Shown: positions 43,656 through 53,457, numbered from the stretch's first letter. The stretch: 64,000 nt of DNA from Pedococcus_A sp963730585 (GCA_963730585.1 CAVSSL010000010.1:62001-126000); one strand, 5' to 3'. Numbers and translations: made by a program. Notes: a model not told the origin generated them from the sequence alone.

Positions 43656-45121
43656 CAGGTTGGCCGAGGCGCAGCGGCTGCTGGCGGAGGAGTTCGAGGA
43701 CTCCTGCCGCCGCGGTGGCGCGGGCGAGCTGTCGGACGCGCAGCTGGCCGAGCGGGTCGAGGCCGCGCAGCGGGTCGCGAACATGGCGCAGGCGGTGCAG
43801 GTGCAGCGGGTGGCGCAGTACGCCGCCCGCGAGGACGTCCGGCTCGAGGACGGCACGCTGGCCCAGCGGGACCGCGGGCTGGGGCACGTCAGTGCGTTCG
43901 CGGCCGGGGTGGTCGGCCCGAGGCTGGGGTTGTCCCCGGCCGGGGCGGACCGCAAGGTGGCCCTGTCGGCGCGGTTGGCGGCCCGGTTCCGGCCGACGCT
44001 GGGGCTGATGGCGGCCGGGGACCTGGATGACTACCGGGCCTCGGTGCTGGTGGCCGAGCTGGCCGACGCCGCCCCGGAGGTGGCGGCGGCGGTGCAGGCG
44101 CGGGTGCTGCCGAGGGCGCCGGGCTGGACCGCGGGGCAGCTGCGGGCGGCGGTGCGGCGGGCGCTGGCCCGGCTGGACCCCGAGGCCCTGCGGCGCAGGG
44201 TGGAGGCGAACCGGGCCGAGCGGGGGCTGTGGACCCGGCCCGGGGAGCCGGGCGTGACCGAGTGGCTGGCGGTGCTGCCGAACGAGACCTCGGCGAGGTG
44301 CTGGGCGGCGGTCGATGAGCTGGCCCGCCGGTACCGCGCCGACGGTGACGCGCGCACCCTGGAGCAGGCGCGGGCGGACGCGATGGCCGACCTGGTGCTC
44401 GGCAACGCCACCGTGAGCACCACGGTGACGTTCCTGGTCCCGGCCGTGGCGCCCGGCGCGGCCACGGGCGGGCCGCTGACCCCGCTCGGGCTGCCGGTGG
44501 CTGCGGGCAACGGCACGACCGACGAGACCGCGACCGTGGCAGGCCCGGTGGCGCGGACGGTGTCAGCGAAGCTGCAGGACCGTCTGGCGGCCGCGCCGGT
44601 GGTCGGGCCGGTGGGCGGTGGCGGCCGTGGCTCGGACGGCTGGTGCGACGTGACCGGTGACGCCGGTGCCCGGCGACGCGCTGCCGGTGGTCGAGGTCCC
44701 CGGGGTCGGTGAGGTGCCCGGGGCGGTGGTCCGGGCCATCGCTGCCGGGTTCGGCACCAAGGCGCTGCTGGCGCTGTGTGACTTCCAGTCCGGGACCCTG
44801 GCCTCCGAGACCTGTGAGGCGTACCGGCCCCCGCCGTGGCTGCAGCGGCTGGTCAAGGCGAGGGACGGGACCTGCCGGTTCCCCGGCTGCACCATCCGCG
44901 CGGCCCGGTGCGACGTCGACCACGTCATCGCCCACCCCCGCGGCCCGACCGAGGAACCCAACCTGATGTGCCTGTGCCGGCACCACCACCGCCTCAAACA
45001 GCAGGAACGCTGGCACGTCACCATGACCCCCGACGCGGTGGTCACCTGGACCACCCCGGTCGGCGACCAGTTCAGCACCTGGCCGGTGGACCACCTCGGC
45101 GCCCGAGACCTGGCCTCCTGA
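43648..45121 (+). CDS. DUF222/13E12-type HNH endonuclease, frame broken once
   Basis: DUF222 (13E12 repeat family) domain in the first 330 residues (ELSDAQLAERVEAAQRVANM, MAAGDLDDYRASVLVAELAD, TRPGEPGVTEWLAVLPNET). A C-terminal HNH nuclease follows: RDGTCRFPGCTIRAARCDVD, HVIAHPRGPTEEPNLMCLCR, HHHRLKQ. The frame shifts by one at about 44650-44712; the first part alone would stop at 44712 and the HNH part is open from 44657. A one-base insertion joins them. It has a perfect LexA box over the start; 13E12 genes of M. tuberculosis are also in the LexA regulon. Codon use matches its neighbours. Some family members lie in mobile elements, but no element is seen here. Confidence 0.86.
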
Positions 45122-45150
45122 CCCACTGCACCGACCTGGCCTGCCGACCG
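45107..45150. repeat. direct repeat spanning the DUF222-HNH stop codon
   Basis: GACCTGGCCTCCTGACCC (from 45107, including the TGA stop) recurs as GACCTGGCCTGCCGACCG from 45133, a 26-base period. It duplicates the last codons and the stop region into the gap. Confidence 0.6.
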
Positions 45151-45160
45151 GCTTACGCGC

Positions 45161-45997
45161 TCAGGCGCGGGCGGGCCGGAGCCAAGCGGTCCAGCGCTCG
45201 AGCGCCACGAACCCCAGGCGCTCGTAGACGGGGCGGCCGTCGTCGCTGGCGATCAGCACCGCCGGTGACCCCGGCTGCGACACCGTCGCCGCCCAGGTGA
45301 CCGCGCTGCCCGCGCCCATGCCGCGAGCCGTCGGCAGCGTCGCGACGTACTCCACCAGCGTGACGCCGTCGGCGTGATGGGCGGCGGACACGGCGACCGG
45401 CTGGCCGTCCTTCCAGGCCAGCCAGACCCGGGTTCGGCTGCCGACGAGCCCCTGCCCGAACACGTCCCCCCGGCGCAGAGGCTGGAGCTCGGGCATGGGG
45501 TAGCCCTCCACCAGCACCTCTTCGGCGACGGCGAGCTCCTCCACGTCGGTCACCTCGGTCAGTCGCAGGTGGTCCCGCGCGGGCGGCACCTCCGAGAGCG
45601 AGCTGGGAAACCTCACCATGAGCGGCGGGTGCCCGACCAGCACGAGGCCGTGGGCGGTGAGGTCCGCCGTCGGCCACGGGCTGATGAGCAGGAACGGGAC
45701 GGTCGGCGGGATCAGCCGGCCGATCTCGACGAGCCTGGCGTGCGCGTCGTCAAGCGGCTGGAGCAGCACGACGGGGTTGGCCAGCGCCCCACGGTCGCTG
45801 AGCCAGGCCCCTGCCCAGCGTGGGGTGCGCCGGTGGGGACGCCCCGCCGCCTCGGCCAGGCCGAGCGGCCACGACGCGTGCACGAGCACCGCCTGGCGCA
45901 GCAAGGTGTCCTCGGCGGGCAGGTCCGGCTCCCAGCCCGTCGTGAGGTGCTCCTCCGGTGGCGGCACCAGCGACTCGGCCACACCCCACAGTGACAC
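45161..45997 (-). CDS. GNAT-family acetyltransferase
   Basis: A 278-residue protein. The C-terminal half is a GNAT domain (VTLVEYVATLPTARGMGAGS, VLIASDDGRPVYERLGFVA). The N-terminal 140 residues form a second, degenerate domain often found with it. No substrate is evident. The gene starts MSLWGVAESL and lies 105 bp from tnaA on the same strand. Confidence 0.82.
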   Translation of the reverse strand: MSLWGVAESLVPPPEEHLTTGWEPDLPAEDTLLRQAVLVHASWPLGLAEAAGRPHRRTPRWAGAWLSDRGALANPVVLLQPLDDAHARLVEIGRLIPPTVPFLLISPWPTADLTAHGLVLVGHPPLMVRFPSSLSEVPPARDHLRLTEVTDVEELAVAEEVLVEGYPMPELQPLRRGDVFGQGLVGSRTRVWLAWKDGQPVAVSAAHHADGVTLVEYVATLPTARGMGAGSAVTWAATVSQPGSPAVLIASDDGRPVYERLGFVALERWTAWLRPARA

Positions 45998-46102
45998 GGC
46001 GCGCTCGAGACACGGGCCCGTTCCGGTTGAGCCAGGCAGGGCGTGGGCTTGGCGGAGGCCTGGGCGGAGGCCCGGGCCCGGGGGTGGGCTGGGCCAGCCG
46101 CC

Positions 46103-47488
46103 TCAGCCGGTCACCGGCTCGAACCGTGCCGTGAAGTGCCGCAGCGCCTTCGGCTCCTCGACGATGCGGTAGGCGGGCAGCTCGTGGGCGCGGGCCGCCA
46201 CCTGCTCGCACACCTCGATCACGTAGTCGATGTGGCTCTGGGTGTAGGTGCGACGGGGAATCGCCAGGCGCACCAGGTCCATGGCCGACGGCGCCTCGGA
46301 GCCGTCCGGCTGGCGACCGAACATCACCGTGCCGATCTCGCAGGAACGGATGCCGCCGATCTCGTAGAGCGCCACCGCGACCGCCTGGCCCGGGTAGTCG
46401 AGCGGGTCGAGGTGGTCGGCGAGGGCCCGGGCGTCGAGGTAGACCGCGTGGCCGCCGAAGGGACTGAGCACCGGTATGCCGCGCTTCTGCAGCGCTTCGC
46501 CGAGGTAGGCCGTGGACCGGATCCGGTAGCGCAGGTAGTCGTGCTGCACGACCTCCTTCAGGCCCTGCGCGAGCGCCTCGAGGTCACGACCCGCCAGACC
46601 GCCGTAGGTCGGGAAGCCCTCCGTGAGGATGAGCGTGTTCCGGCAGTCCTCGGCGAGCTCGTCGTCGTCCATGGCCAGCCAGCCGCCGATGTTGCCCATC
46701 GGGTCCTTCTTGGCGCTCATGGTCATGCCGTCGGCGAGTGAGGCGACCTCGCGCACGATGTCGGCCACCTCGCGGTCACCCTGACCCTCCTCACGCTCGC
46801 GGATGAACCAGGCGTTCTCGGCGAAACGACAGGCGTCGAGGAACAGGAGCTTGCCGAAGCGGTCGCACAGCGCCCGGACGCCGCGCAGGTTCTCCAAGGA
46901 GACCGGCTGCCCCCCGCCGCTGTTGTTGGTGATGGTCACGAACACGCAGGGCACGTCGTCGCCCGAGGTCGCCAGCAGCGCCTCGAGCGCCGCGAGGTCC
47001 ATGTTGCCCTTGAAGGGGTGGTCCGAGGCCGGGTCCCGCCCCTCGGCGATGACCAGGTCGACCGCCCGCGCGCCGGTCGCCTCGACGTTGGCCCGGGTGG
47101 TGTCGAAGTGGGTGTTGTTGGGCACGACCTTGCCCTCTCCACCGAGCGCCGTGAAGAGGATCTTCTCGGCGGCACGTCCCTGGTGCACCGGGATGACGTG
47201 CCGGAACGGGAACAGCTCACGCACCGCGTCCACGAACAGGTAGAAGGAGGGCGAACCGGCATACGACTCGTCGCCGTGCTGCAGCGCCGCCCACTGGTCG
47301 CGGCTCATCGCACCGGTGCCCGAGTCGGTGAGGAGGTCGATGAGCACGTGCTCCGCCCTGAGCTGGAAGAGGTTCCAGGAGGCGGCGCGGAGGTGGTCGC
47401 GCCGCTCCGCCCGCGTGGTCATCCGCAGCGGCTCGACCGAGTGGATGCGGAAGGGTTCGAAGATCGTGCTGAAGCGTGGCTCATCCAT
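46103..47488 (-). CDS. tnaA: tryptophanase
   Basis: PLP-dependent beta-eliminating lyase that splits tryptophan to indole, pyruvate and ammonia. 461 residues. The PLP lysine region is MTMSAKKDPMGNIGGWLA, with NNTHFDTTRAN and FVTITNNSGGGQPVS upstream. Tyrosine phenol-lyase has an arginine at the position that here reads Ile in RSCEIGTVMFGRQ, which matches tryptophanase. The C-terminal KALRHFTARFEPV is also tryptophanase-like. No TnaC-like leader peptide was found upstream. Divergent from an Lrp regulator. The gene carries three octamer sites or neighbours (46474, 47257). Confidence 0.92.
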   Translation of the reverse strand: MDEPRFSTIFEPFRIHSVEPLRMTTRAERRDHLRAASWNLFQLRAEHVLIDLLTDSGTGAMSRDQWAALQHGDESYAGSPSFYLFVDAVRELFPFRHVIPVHQGRAAEKILFTALGGEGKVVPNNTHFDTTRANVEATGARAVDLVIAEGRDPASDHPFKGNMDLAALEALLATSGDDVPCVFVTITNNSGGGQPVSLENLRGVRALCDRFGKLLFLDACRFAENAWFIREREEGQGDREVADIVREVASLADGMTMSAKKDPMGNIGGWLAMDDDELAEDCRNTLILTEGFPTYGGLAGRDLEALAQGLKEVVQHDYLRYRIRSTAYLGEALQKRGIPVLSPFGGHAVYLDARALADHLDPLDYPGQAVAVALYEIGGIRSCEIGTVMFGRQPDGSEAPSAMDLVRLAIPRRTYTQSHIDYVIEVCEQVAARAHELPAYRIVEEPKALRHFTARFEPVTG

Positions 47489-47607
47489 GCCTTCAGGATC
47501 GCCAGCAGAGATGTGTTCGGGAATGGGCGTCGACTGCCCTACGAGGCGATGCGGCTTGTGCTCATACTGCGATCAGGCCACCGGCTTGACGAACGAAAGG
47601 GCGCCCC

Positions 47608-48042
47608 ATGGACCGCGTCGACTGGCACATCCTCGAGGAGCTGCAGGCCGACGCCCGGCTGTCCTTCAACGAGCTGTCGCGGCGCGTGCGACTCTCACCC
47701 CCGGCCGTGGCCGACCGGGTGCGCCGCCTCCAGGACGCCGGCGTCATCAGCGGGTACCACGCCGCTGTCGACGTGGCCCGGGCCGGCCGCCCCGTGCAGG
47801 CGGTCGTGGTCATGGACTGCTACGGCCCGACGTGCCTGCTGCGCGACCCGGAGGTCGCCACCTGGCCGGAGATCCGGCAGTTCTACCGCGTCACCGGGCA
47901 GGGCTGCTCGGTGCTCATGGTGGCCGTCCCGGCGATGCCCGACTTCGAGGAGCTCATCGACCGCCTGGCGCGCTACGGCCGCCCGAGCAGCAGCATGGTG
48001 CTCTCGGACCTCCTGCCGTGGAAGCCCGTCCAGCCCGGCTGA
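47608..48042 (+). CDS. Lrp/AsnC-family regulator
   Basis: A 144-residue Lrp-type protein: helix-turn-helix WHILEELQADARLSFNELSR then LSPPAVADRVRRLQDAGVIS, and a RAM ligand-binding domain. It is divergent from tryptophanase across 119 bp, so it probably controls tnaA in response to tryptophan or another amino acid. ATG 47608 follows GAAAGGG. Confidence 0.9.
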   Translation: MDRVDWHILEELQADARLSFNELSRRVRLSPPAVADRVRRLQDAGVISGYHAAVDVARAGRPVQAVVVMDCYGPTCLLRDPEVATWPEIRQFYRVTGQGCSVLMVAVPAMPDFEELIDRLARYGRPSSSMVLSDLLPWKPVQPG

Positions 48043-48100
48043 CCTCGCAACGGGACGTTGGCCCCTGACCGGCGACCGTCGGGCGGCTGACGCTGGGTCC

Positions 48101-49336
48101 ATGGCAGGCACCGGGCCTCGTCCGGGACGGCTGCCGGCTGTCGGCTCGAGCGACGACACCGACAGCTGGGCGGCGCGCCGCTCGCGGTGGGTCGACAACG
48201 TCAAGGTGGTGCTCGTCGCCGCGATCATCGTCGGCCACGCCTTCGGCAGCTACACCAGCACCGAGATGTTCGCCTACGCCGACGTGCGCGAGACGACCCT
48301 CGCGCCCGCCTCCGAGGCCGCCCTCATCGCCGTGATCGCCCCGGTGGGGCTGTTCATGATCCCGCTGCTGTTCCTCATCGCCGGGCTCCTGACACCCCAG
48401 TCCCTCGAGCGCAAGGGTCCCGGCGCGTTCGCGCGCGACCGCCTGTGGCGGCTCGGCATCCCCTTCGCGATCTACTCGTTCCTGCTCTGGCCCGCGCTGC
48501 TCTACGCGCTCTACCGACCGCTCGGCAACGCGCCGAGCTCCTACTGGCGCGAGCTGGTGGGCACGCGGGAGGAGGCCCTCGACACCGGTTACCTCTGGTT
48601 CGTCGGCGACCTGCTCCTGTTCTCCCTCGTGTATGCCGCGTGGGCGGCGTTGCGCCGCAACCCTCGCGCCGCGAGGGCGGACACGACTGCGACCCAGACC
48701 TCGACGCCGACCCGTGAGATCCGCTTCACCCACCTGCTGGTCCTGGCGGTGGTGGTGGCGGCGACGACCTTCGCCGTGCGGTTCGTGTTCCCGTTCGACA
48801 GCCAGAAGTACGTCGACCTGAACCTCTACCAGTGGCCGGAGTGCATCGCGCTGTTCGCGCTGGGAGTCGTGGCCGCGCGGAGGCGCTGGCTGAGCGGCAT
48901 ACCGGACCGGCTGCGTCGTCAGTGCCGCACGGCGACGGTGGTCTCCGCGGCCGCCTTCCTGGCCGCCATGGCGGTGGCCGGCATCGGTGGGACCTTGGAC
49001 GAGTCCTCGTGGCAGGGCGGCTGGCAGTGGGCCTCGTTCGTGTTCGCGACCGGTGGCGGCGCCTTGGCGGTGTTCGAACCGGTCTGGCTCCTGGCCGAGG
49101 CGCAACGCCACCTCGACCGTCCCCTGAGGTGGGTCCGGCCCGCCGTCAACCGCAGCGCCTACGGGGCGTTCATCCTGCAGGGCCTCTTCCTCATCGGGCT
49201 CGCGGTGGCCCTGCGACCCGTGCCGGTGCCCGCCGAGCTCAAGGCCGTGGTGGTGGCGGCGGGATCGGTGGCGGGTTCCTTCGGCCTGGCCTGGCTGCTC
49301 GTCAGCCGCGTGCCGGGGATGGCGAAGGTGCTGTAG
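48101..49336 (+). CDS. acyltransferase-3-family membrane protein
   Basis: A 411-residue polytopic protein with about ten helices. The N-terminal WVDNVKVVLVAAIIVGHAFG contains the conserved histidine of acyltransferase family 3, and FMIPLLFLIAGLLTPQSLER and DRLWRLGIPFAIYSFLLWP follow. It transfers acyl groups to extracytoplasmic sugars or other targets; the substrate is unknown. A 30-residue hydrophilic N-terminus precedes. Confidence 0.85.
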   Translation: MAGTGPRPGRLPAVGSSDDTDSWAARRSRWVDNVKVVLVAAIIVGHAFGSYTSTEMFAYADVRETTLAPASEAALIAVIAPVGLFMIPLLFLIAGLLTPQSLERKGPGAFARDRLWRLGIPFAIYSFLLWPALLYALYRPLGNAPSSYWRELVGTREEALDTGYLWFVGDLLLFSLVYAAWAALRRNPRAARADTTATQTSTPTREIRFTHLLVLAVVVAATTFAVRFVFPFDSQKYVDLNLYQWPECIALFALGVVAARRRWLSGIPDRLRRQCRTATVVSAAAFLAAMAVAGIGGTLDESSWQGGWQWASFVFATGGGALAVFEPVWLLAEAQRHLDRPLRWVRPAVNRSAYGAFILQGLFLIGLAVALRPVPVPAELKAVVVAAGSVAGSFGLAWLLVSRVPGMAKVL

Positions 49337-49354
49337 GCCCGCGACCGGCGGGGC

Positions 49355-50299
49355 TCAGTGGGCGGCGGCCTTCCTGCGCTTGGGCAGGACGTGCATCACC
49401 GCGACGACGAGGGCACCGACGGCCAGGCCGATGACCGCGGAGGCGAGGGTGTTGACCAGCCAGCCCAGCAGGCCACCGACCCCGGCCACGCCGTGCACGC
49501 CTTCCTCGAGGTGGTGCACGAGCGAGTAGGGCCCGTGCCAGCCGAGCTCGTCGACACCGACGAGCAGGATGTGCCCGCCGACCCAGAGCATCGCGACGAT
49601 GCCGACGGTCGACAGCAGGGCGAGCAGCTTGGGCATCCCGCGGACGAGGAAGCGTCCGACGGCCTGGGCGGCCCCGGAGTCACGCTCGGCGAGGTGCAGG
49701 CCGATGTCGTCCATCTTCACGATGAGGCCGACGACGCCGTAGACCAGCACCGTGATGAGGAGGGCGACGACCACGAGGATCAGGGCCCGCGAGACGAACG
49801 GCTCGCTGGCCACCTCGTTGAGGGCGATCACCATGATCTCGGCGGAGAGGATGAAGTCGGTGCGGATGGCACCCGACACCATCGTCTTCTCCTGCTCCTC
49901 GCCCTGGGCGCCGGCGGGCTCGTCCTCGTGCTCCTCGTGGTGCCCGCTGACCTTCTCCCAGATCTTCTCGGCGCCCTCGTAGCAGAGGTAGGTGCCGCCC
50001 ACCATCAGCAGCGGCGTGAGCAGCCACGGCAGGAACTGGCTGAGCAGCAGGGCCACCGGCAGGATGACCAGCAGCTTGTTGCGGATCGAGCCGATGGCGA
50101 TCCGCTTGATGATCGGCAGCTCGCGGTCGGGCGTGAAGCCCTGCACGTAGCGCGGCGTGACCGCCGTGTCGTCGACGACCACGCCGGCGGCCTTCGCGCT
50201 CGCGCGGCCCGCCGCGGCGCCCACGTCGTCGACCGACGCCGCCGCCAGCTTGGCCAGCGCGGCGATGTCGTCGAGCAGCGCGACGAGTCCGCCGGCCAT
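49355..50299 (-). CDS. DUF808-family membrane protein
   Basis: A 314-residue membrane protein, beginning MAGGLVALLDDIAALAKLAA, the signature of DUF808 (YedI of E. coli), with FTPDRELPIIKRIAIGSIRN and RTDFILSAEIMVIALNEVA. About six helices. The function is unknown. It ends close to the convergent acyltransferase gene. Confidence 0.9.
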   Translation of the reverse strand: MAGGLVALLDDIAALAKLAAASVDDVGAAAGRASAKAAGVVVDDTAVTPRYVQGFTPDRELPIIKRIAIGSIRNKLLVILPVALLLSQFLPWLLTPLLMVGGTYLCYEGAEKIWEKVSGHHEEHEDEPAGAQGEEQEKTMVSGAIRTDFILSAEIMVIALNEVASEPFVSRALILVVVALLITVLVYGVVGLIVKMDDIGLHLAERDSGAAQAVGRFLVRGMPKLLALLSTVGIVAMLWVGGHILLVGVDELGWHGPYSLVHHLEEGVHGVAGVGGLLGWLVNTLASAVIGLAVGALVVAVMHVLPKRRKAAAH

Positions 50300-50441
50300 C
50301 AGCGCTCGCCCCCGGTCGGCACGGCGGCGGTCAGCAGCGCAGCACTCACGGGAGAACGGCGCCCGGCAGGCGTCCGGCGGGGAGGCATCGACACACGCGG
50401 AAGGTTACCCGCGGCATCGGGCCGGGAGCACAGCGCGTGCA

Positions 50442-51656
50442 TCAGCCGTTCGCGCGCAGGTACCGCCCGAAGTGCGGCACGGTGAACGCGATCCGGCCCC
50501 GCTCCCCGGAGTAGATGAGCCCCTTCTTGAGCAGGGCGTCGCGGGCCGGCGACAGCGACTGCGGCTTGCGGTCGAGCACCGAGGCCACCGACGCGGTCGG
50601 CACCGACTCCGTCTCGTCGAGCGCCTCGTCGCCCGACTCGGCGAGCTGGAGGGCGGCGTCGGCCATGGCCCGCAGGTACTCGCGCTCCGCCGGGGTGGCC
50701 CGCTCGTAGCGCGACCCGAAGAAGCCCACCGCCAGCTCGGCCTCGGCCTCGGGGGCGGCGACCTTCACGTCGTCGGCCGTGATCGGGCTCTGGGGCGCGA
50801 CGTCCCACGCCACCTTGCCGTAGGCCTGGACGAAGAACGGGTAGCCGGCGGTCGCGGCATACAGCGCCTCGAGGGCCTCCGGCGTGAACTCGGCGTCCTC
50901 CTCCTTGGCCGGGGCCGACAGGGCCCGGTCGGCCGCCTCGCGGTCGAGGCGGTCGATGCGCTGGTAGCGGAAGAGCCGCTCGCTGTAGGACTTGCTCGCC
51001 GAGAGCACCGCCGGCAGGTGCGGCAGGCCGGCGCCGACGACGATGACCGGCAGGCCGGACTGGCTGATCTCGTGGCAGGCGGCGCAGACGGCCGAGACGT
51101 CCTCGGCGCCGAGGTCCTGCATCTCGTCGATGAAGATCGCGACGCCCTTGCCGACGTCGGCCGCGAGCCCGCCCACGTCGGTGAGCAGCTCGACGAGGTC
51201 GATCTCGATGTCGCCCGAGTCGGCGCGCCCGGTCACCGCCGGGGCGTCGATGCCCGGGTTCCAGCGCTCGCGCAGCTTCGCGTTCGGCGCGGCGTCGCGC
51301 TGGGCGAACGCCTTGATGACGCCGAGCACGTGGTCGACGTCGTCGCCCTGGGGGTGGCCGAGCTCGCGGACCGCCACGTGCAGGGCCGCCGAGAGTGGGC
51401 GTCGCAGCCGCTGGTCGGGTCGTGCCTCGAGCTTGCCGGTGCCCCAGTGCGCCCGGACGGCGGACGACCGCAACGCGTTCAGCAGAACGGTCTTCCCCAC
51501 GCCACGCAGGCCGGTGAGCACGATGGACCGCTCCGGGCGTCCGCGCGAGATGCGCTCGAGCACGACGTCGAAGGCGCGCAGCTGCTCGTCGCGGCCGGCC
51601 AGCTCGGGCGGCCGCTGTCCAGCACCGGGGGCGTAGGGGTTACGGATCGGGTCCAC
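50442..51656 (-). CDS. AAA+ ATPase with C-terminal winged helix
   Basis: A 404-residue P-loop ATPase. Walker A is LTGLRGVGKTVLLNAL and Walker B AIFIDEMQDLG; sensor I is likely PVIVVGAGLP. The C-terminal 90 residues look like a winged helix (KPQSLSPARDALLKKGLIYS, GRIAFTVPHFGRYLRANG). The architecture resembles archaeal Orc1/Cdc6-like or MarR-linked ATPases found singly in actinobacteria. The function is unknown. No toxin, nuclease or effector domain adjoins it, so a defence role is not supported. Confidence 0.82.
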   Translation of the reverse strand: MDPIRNPYAPGAGQRPPELAGRDEQLRAFDVVLERISRGRPERSIVLTGLRGVGKTVLLNALRSSAVRAHWGTGKLEARPDQRLRRPLSAALHVAVRELGHPQGDDVDHVLGVIKAFAQRDAAPNAKLRERWNPGIDAPAVTGRADSGDIEIDLVELLTDVGGLAADVGKGVAIFIDEMQDLGAEDVSAVCAACHEISQSGLPVIVVGAGLPHLPAVLSASKSYSERLFRYQRIDRLDREAADRALSAPAKEEDAEFTPEALEALYAATAGYPFFVQAYGKVAWDVAPQSPITADDVKVAAPEAEAELAVGFFGSRYERATPAEREYLRAMADAALQLAESGDEALDETESVPTASVASVLDRKPQSLSPARDALLKKGLIYSGERGRIAFTVPHFGRYLRANG

Positions 51657-51867
51657 GATCGCAGGCTATGGGGCTCTCTAGCGGATCCCTGAGATTTCGC
51701 CATACGCGGGCATCGTCGTGTCGCCATGGGCCGCTCGTCGGGCGTCGCCGACCGCCCGCACCGTTTCGTGCACCGTTCACCGAACCTGACCGGATCTGGG
51801 GAGAAATGCACGCAGGTCCGGGGCAGCGTCGGGGCGTCAGCGCAGGCACACACCGAACGGAGAAGCC

Positions 51868-53457
51868 ATGGCACCGCACGACCACGAACCGGCCCGGCAC
51901 GACGAGGGGCGAGGCACACCGGGTCCCTTCCACCGGCGCTCCCTCAACCGGCGTTCCTTCCTGACGGCTGCGGGCGGCCTGGCCGTCGTGGCCGGGGCGG
52001 GCGCGAGCGCCCAGGCGGTGACCCGGCCGGATGCCGCCGTCACCTCGCCCCTGGGCGCACGGGCCGCCGCAGCGCCAGCACCGGAGCCCCTCGACCTGCT
52101 GAAGAAGATGCTGTCCTTCGACACCCAGAACTTCGGCCAGGGCGGCAAGACCCGACCGCACGCGGAGTGGCTGAAGTCGGTGTGGGACTCCGCGGGCATC
52201 TCGGCCGAGATCATCCCCACGCCGCAGCCCGACAACGTCCACCTCATCGCCCGCATCGAGGGCACCACCTCGGCGGCACCCCTGCTCCTCCTCGGCCACT
52301 CCGACGTCGTGCCCGTCGAGCGCGAGAACTGGAGCACCGACCCGTTCGCCGGGGAGGTCAAGGGTGGCGAGATCTACGGCCGCGGCGCCCTCGACATGAA
52401 GGGCGCCAACGCTGCGTCGATCGGCGCCCTGCTCCGCCACCTCTCCGAGGGCGCCCGCTTCGAGCGCGACATCATCGTGCTCACCGACTGCGACGAGGAG
52501 GCGGGCAGCTACGGCTCGTCCTGGCTGGCGCAGAACCACTGGGACAAGCTCGACTGCGGGATGGTGCTCACCGAGGGCGGCTGGTTCCTGGCCCAGTCGG
52601 ACCGGACGACGCCCATGCTCATCACGGTGACCCGGCAGGACAAGGTCTACTTCAACCTCGACCTGTATGCCGCGGGGACCGCCACCCACTCCTCCAAGCC
52701 GATGCCCGACTCGGCCATCGTCGCGCTGTCGCGCGCCGTCGCCGACCTCGGCGACGACCTCGCCCCCGTGCACCTCACCGACGTCACCCGTGAGTACTTC
52801 GAGGCGCTGGCCGAGGCCACCGACGACCGCCGGTGGGCCAAGGCGATCCGGCTCATGCTGTCGGCGCGGAGCCAGCCGTCCCGCGAGCGCGCCGCCCGCC
52901 TCGTCGTGGCCGGGTCCGACTACCCGTACCTGCACAGCGCCCTGCTGCGGACGACGACGGCGTTCGTCATCGAGGACGCCGGCTACAAGGAGAACGTCAT
53001 CCCGTCGGAGGCCCATGTGCGGGTCAACTGCCGCGGCATCCCGGGCGGCCAGAAGCCGCGCGAGTTCCTGGCGGGCGTGCGGGAGAAGATGGCTCGTCGC
53101 GGCATCGAGGTGAAGCTCGCGGCACCGGCCGGTACCTCGGAGTCCGACTACCTCGACCAGCTCGACACCCGCTGGGCGACCGAGCCGGCCGACCTCGACA
53201 CCCCTCTCTACGAGGCGATCTCGCAGGCGGCAGTCCAGACCTACCCCGCGGCTCGGTTCTCGCCGGCGCTGTTCGAGGCCGGGACCAGCCTCGGCCCCTG
53301 GCGGGCCAAGGGCATCCCCGGCTACGGCGTCTACCCGTACGTCATCAGCAACGAGCAGCTCATCGGCATGCACGGCAACGACGAGCGCATCTACGTCGAG
53401 GCCCTGGCCAGGGGCACCGACTTCATGCACCGGGTCTTCACGAGGTTCCTCGCCTGA
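51868..53457 (+). CDS. secreted M20-family metallopeptidase
   Basis: A 529-residue zinc hydrolase with a Tat signal (LNRRSFLTAAGGLAVVAGAG). Metal and catalytic motifs of M20 are LLLGHSDVVPVE, GRGALDMKGANA, DCDEEAGSYGSS and the late histidine in GMHGNDERI. The dimerisation domain lies between. Its substrates are peptides or acyl-amino acids. The 211-bp upstream gap is free of other genes and probably holds the promoter. Confidence 0.9.
   Translation: MAPHDHEPARHDEGRGTPGPFHRRSLNRRSFLTAAGGLAVVAGAGASAQAVTRPDAAVTSPLGARAAAAPAPEPLDLLKKMLSFDTQNFGQGGKTRPHAEWLKSVWDSAGISAEIIPTPQPDNVHLIARIEGTTSAAPLLLLGHSDVVPVERENWSTDPFAGEVKGGEIYGRGALDMKGANAASIGALLRHLSEGARFERDIIVLTDCDEEAGSYGSSWLAQNHWDKLDCGMVLTEGGWFLAQSDRTTPMLITVTRQDKVYFNLDLYAAGTATHSSKPMPDSAIVALSRAVADLGDDLAPVHLTDVTREYFEALAEATDDRRWAKAIRLMLSARSQPSRERAARLVVAGSDYPYLHSALLRTTTAFVIEDAGYKENVIPSEAHVRVNCRGIPGGQKPREFLAGVREKMARRGIEVKLAAPAGTSESDYLDQLDTRWATEPADLDTPLYEAISQAAVQTYPAARFSPALFEAGTSLGPWRAKGIPGYGVYPYVISNEQLIGMHGNDERIYVEALARGTDFMHRVFTRFLA

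Noticed and set aside
43648..45121. DUF222-HNH gene as a mobile element
   Set aside because: No terminal repeats, target duplication or base-composition change; flanking genes are ordinary.
50442..51656. AAA ATPase as part of an anti-phage defence system
   Set aside because: No nuclease, reverse transcriptase, TIR or other effector gene beside it; neighbours are DUF808 and a peptidase.
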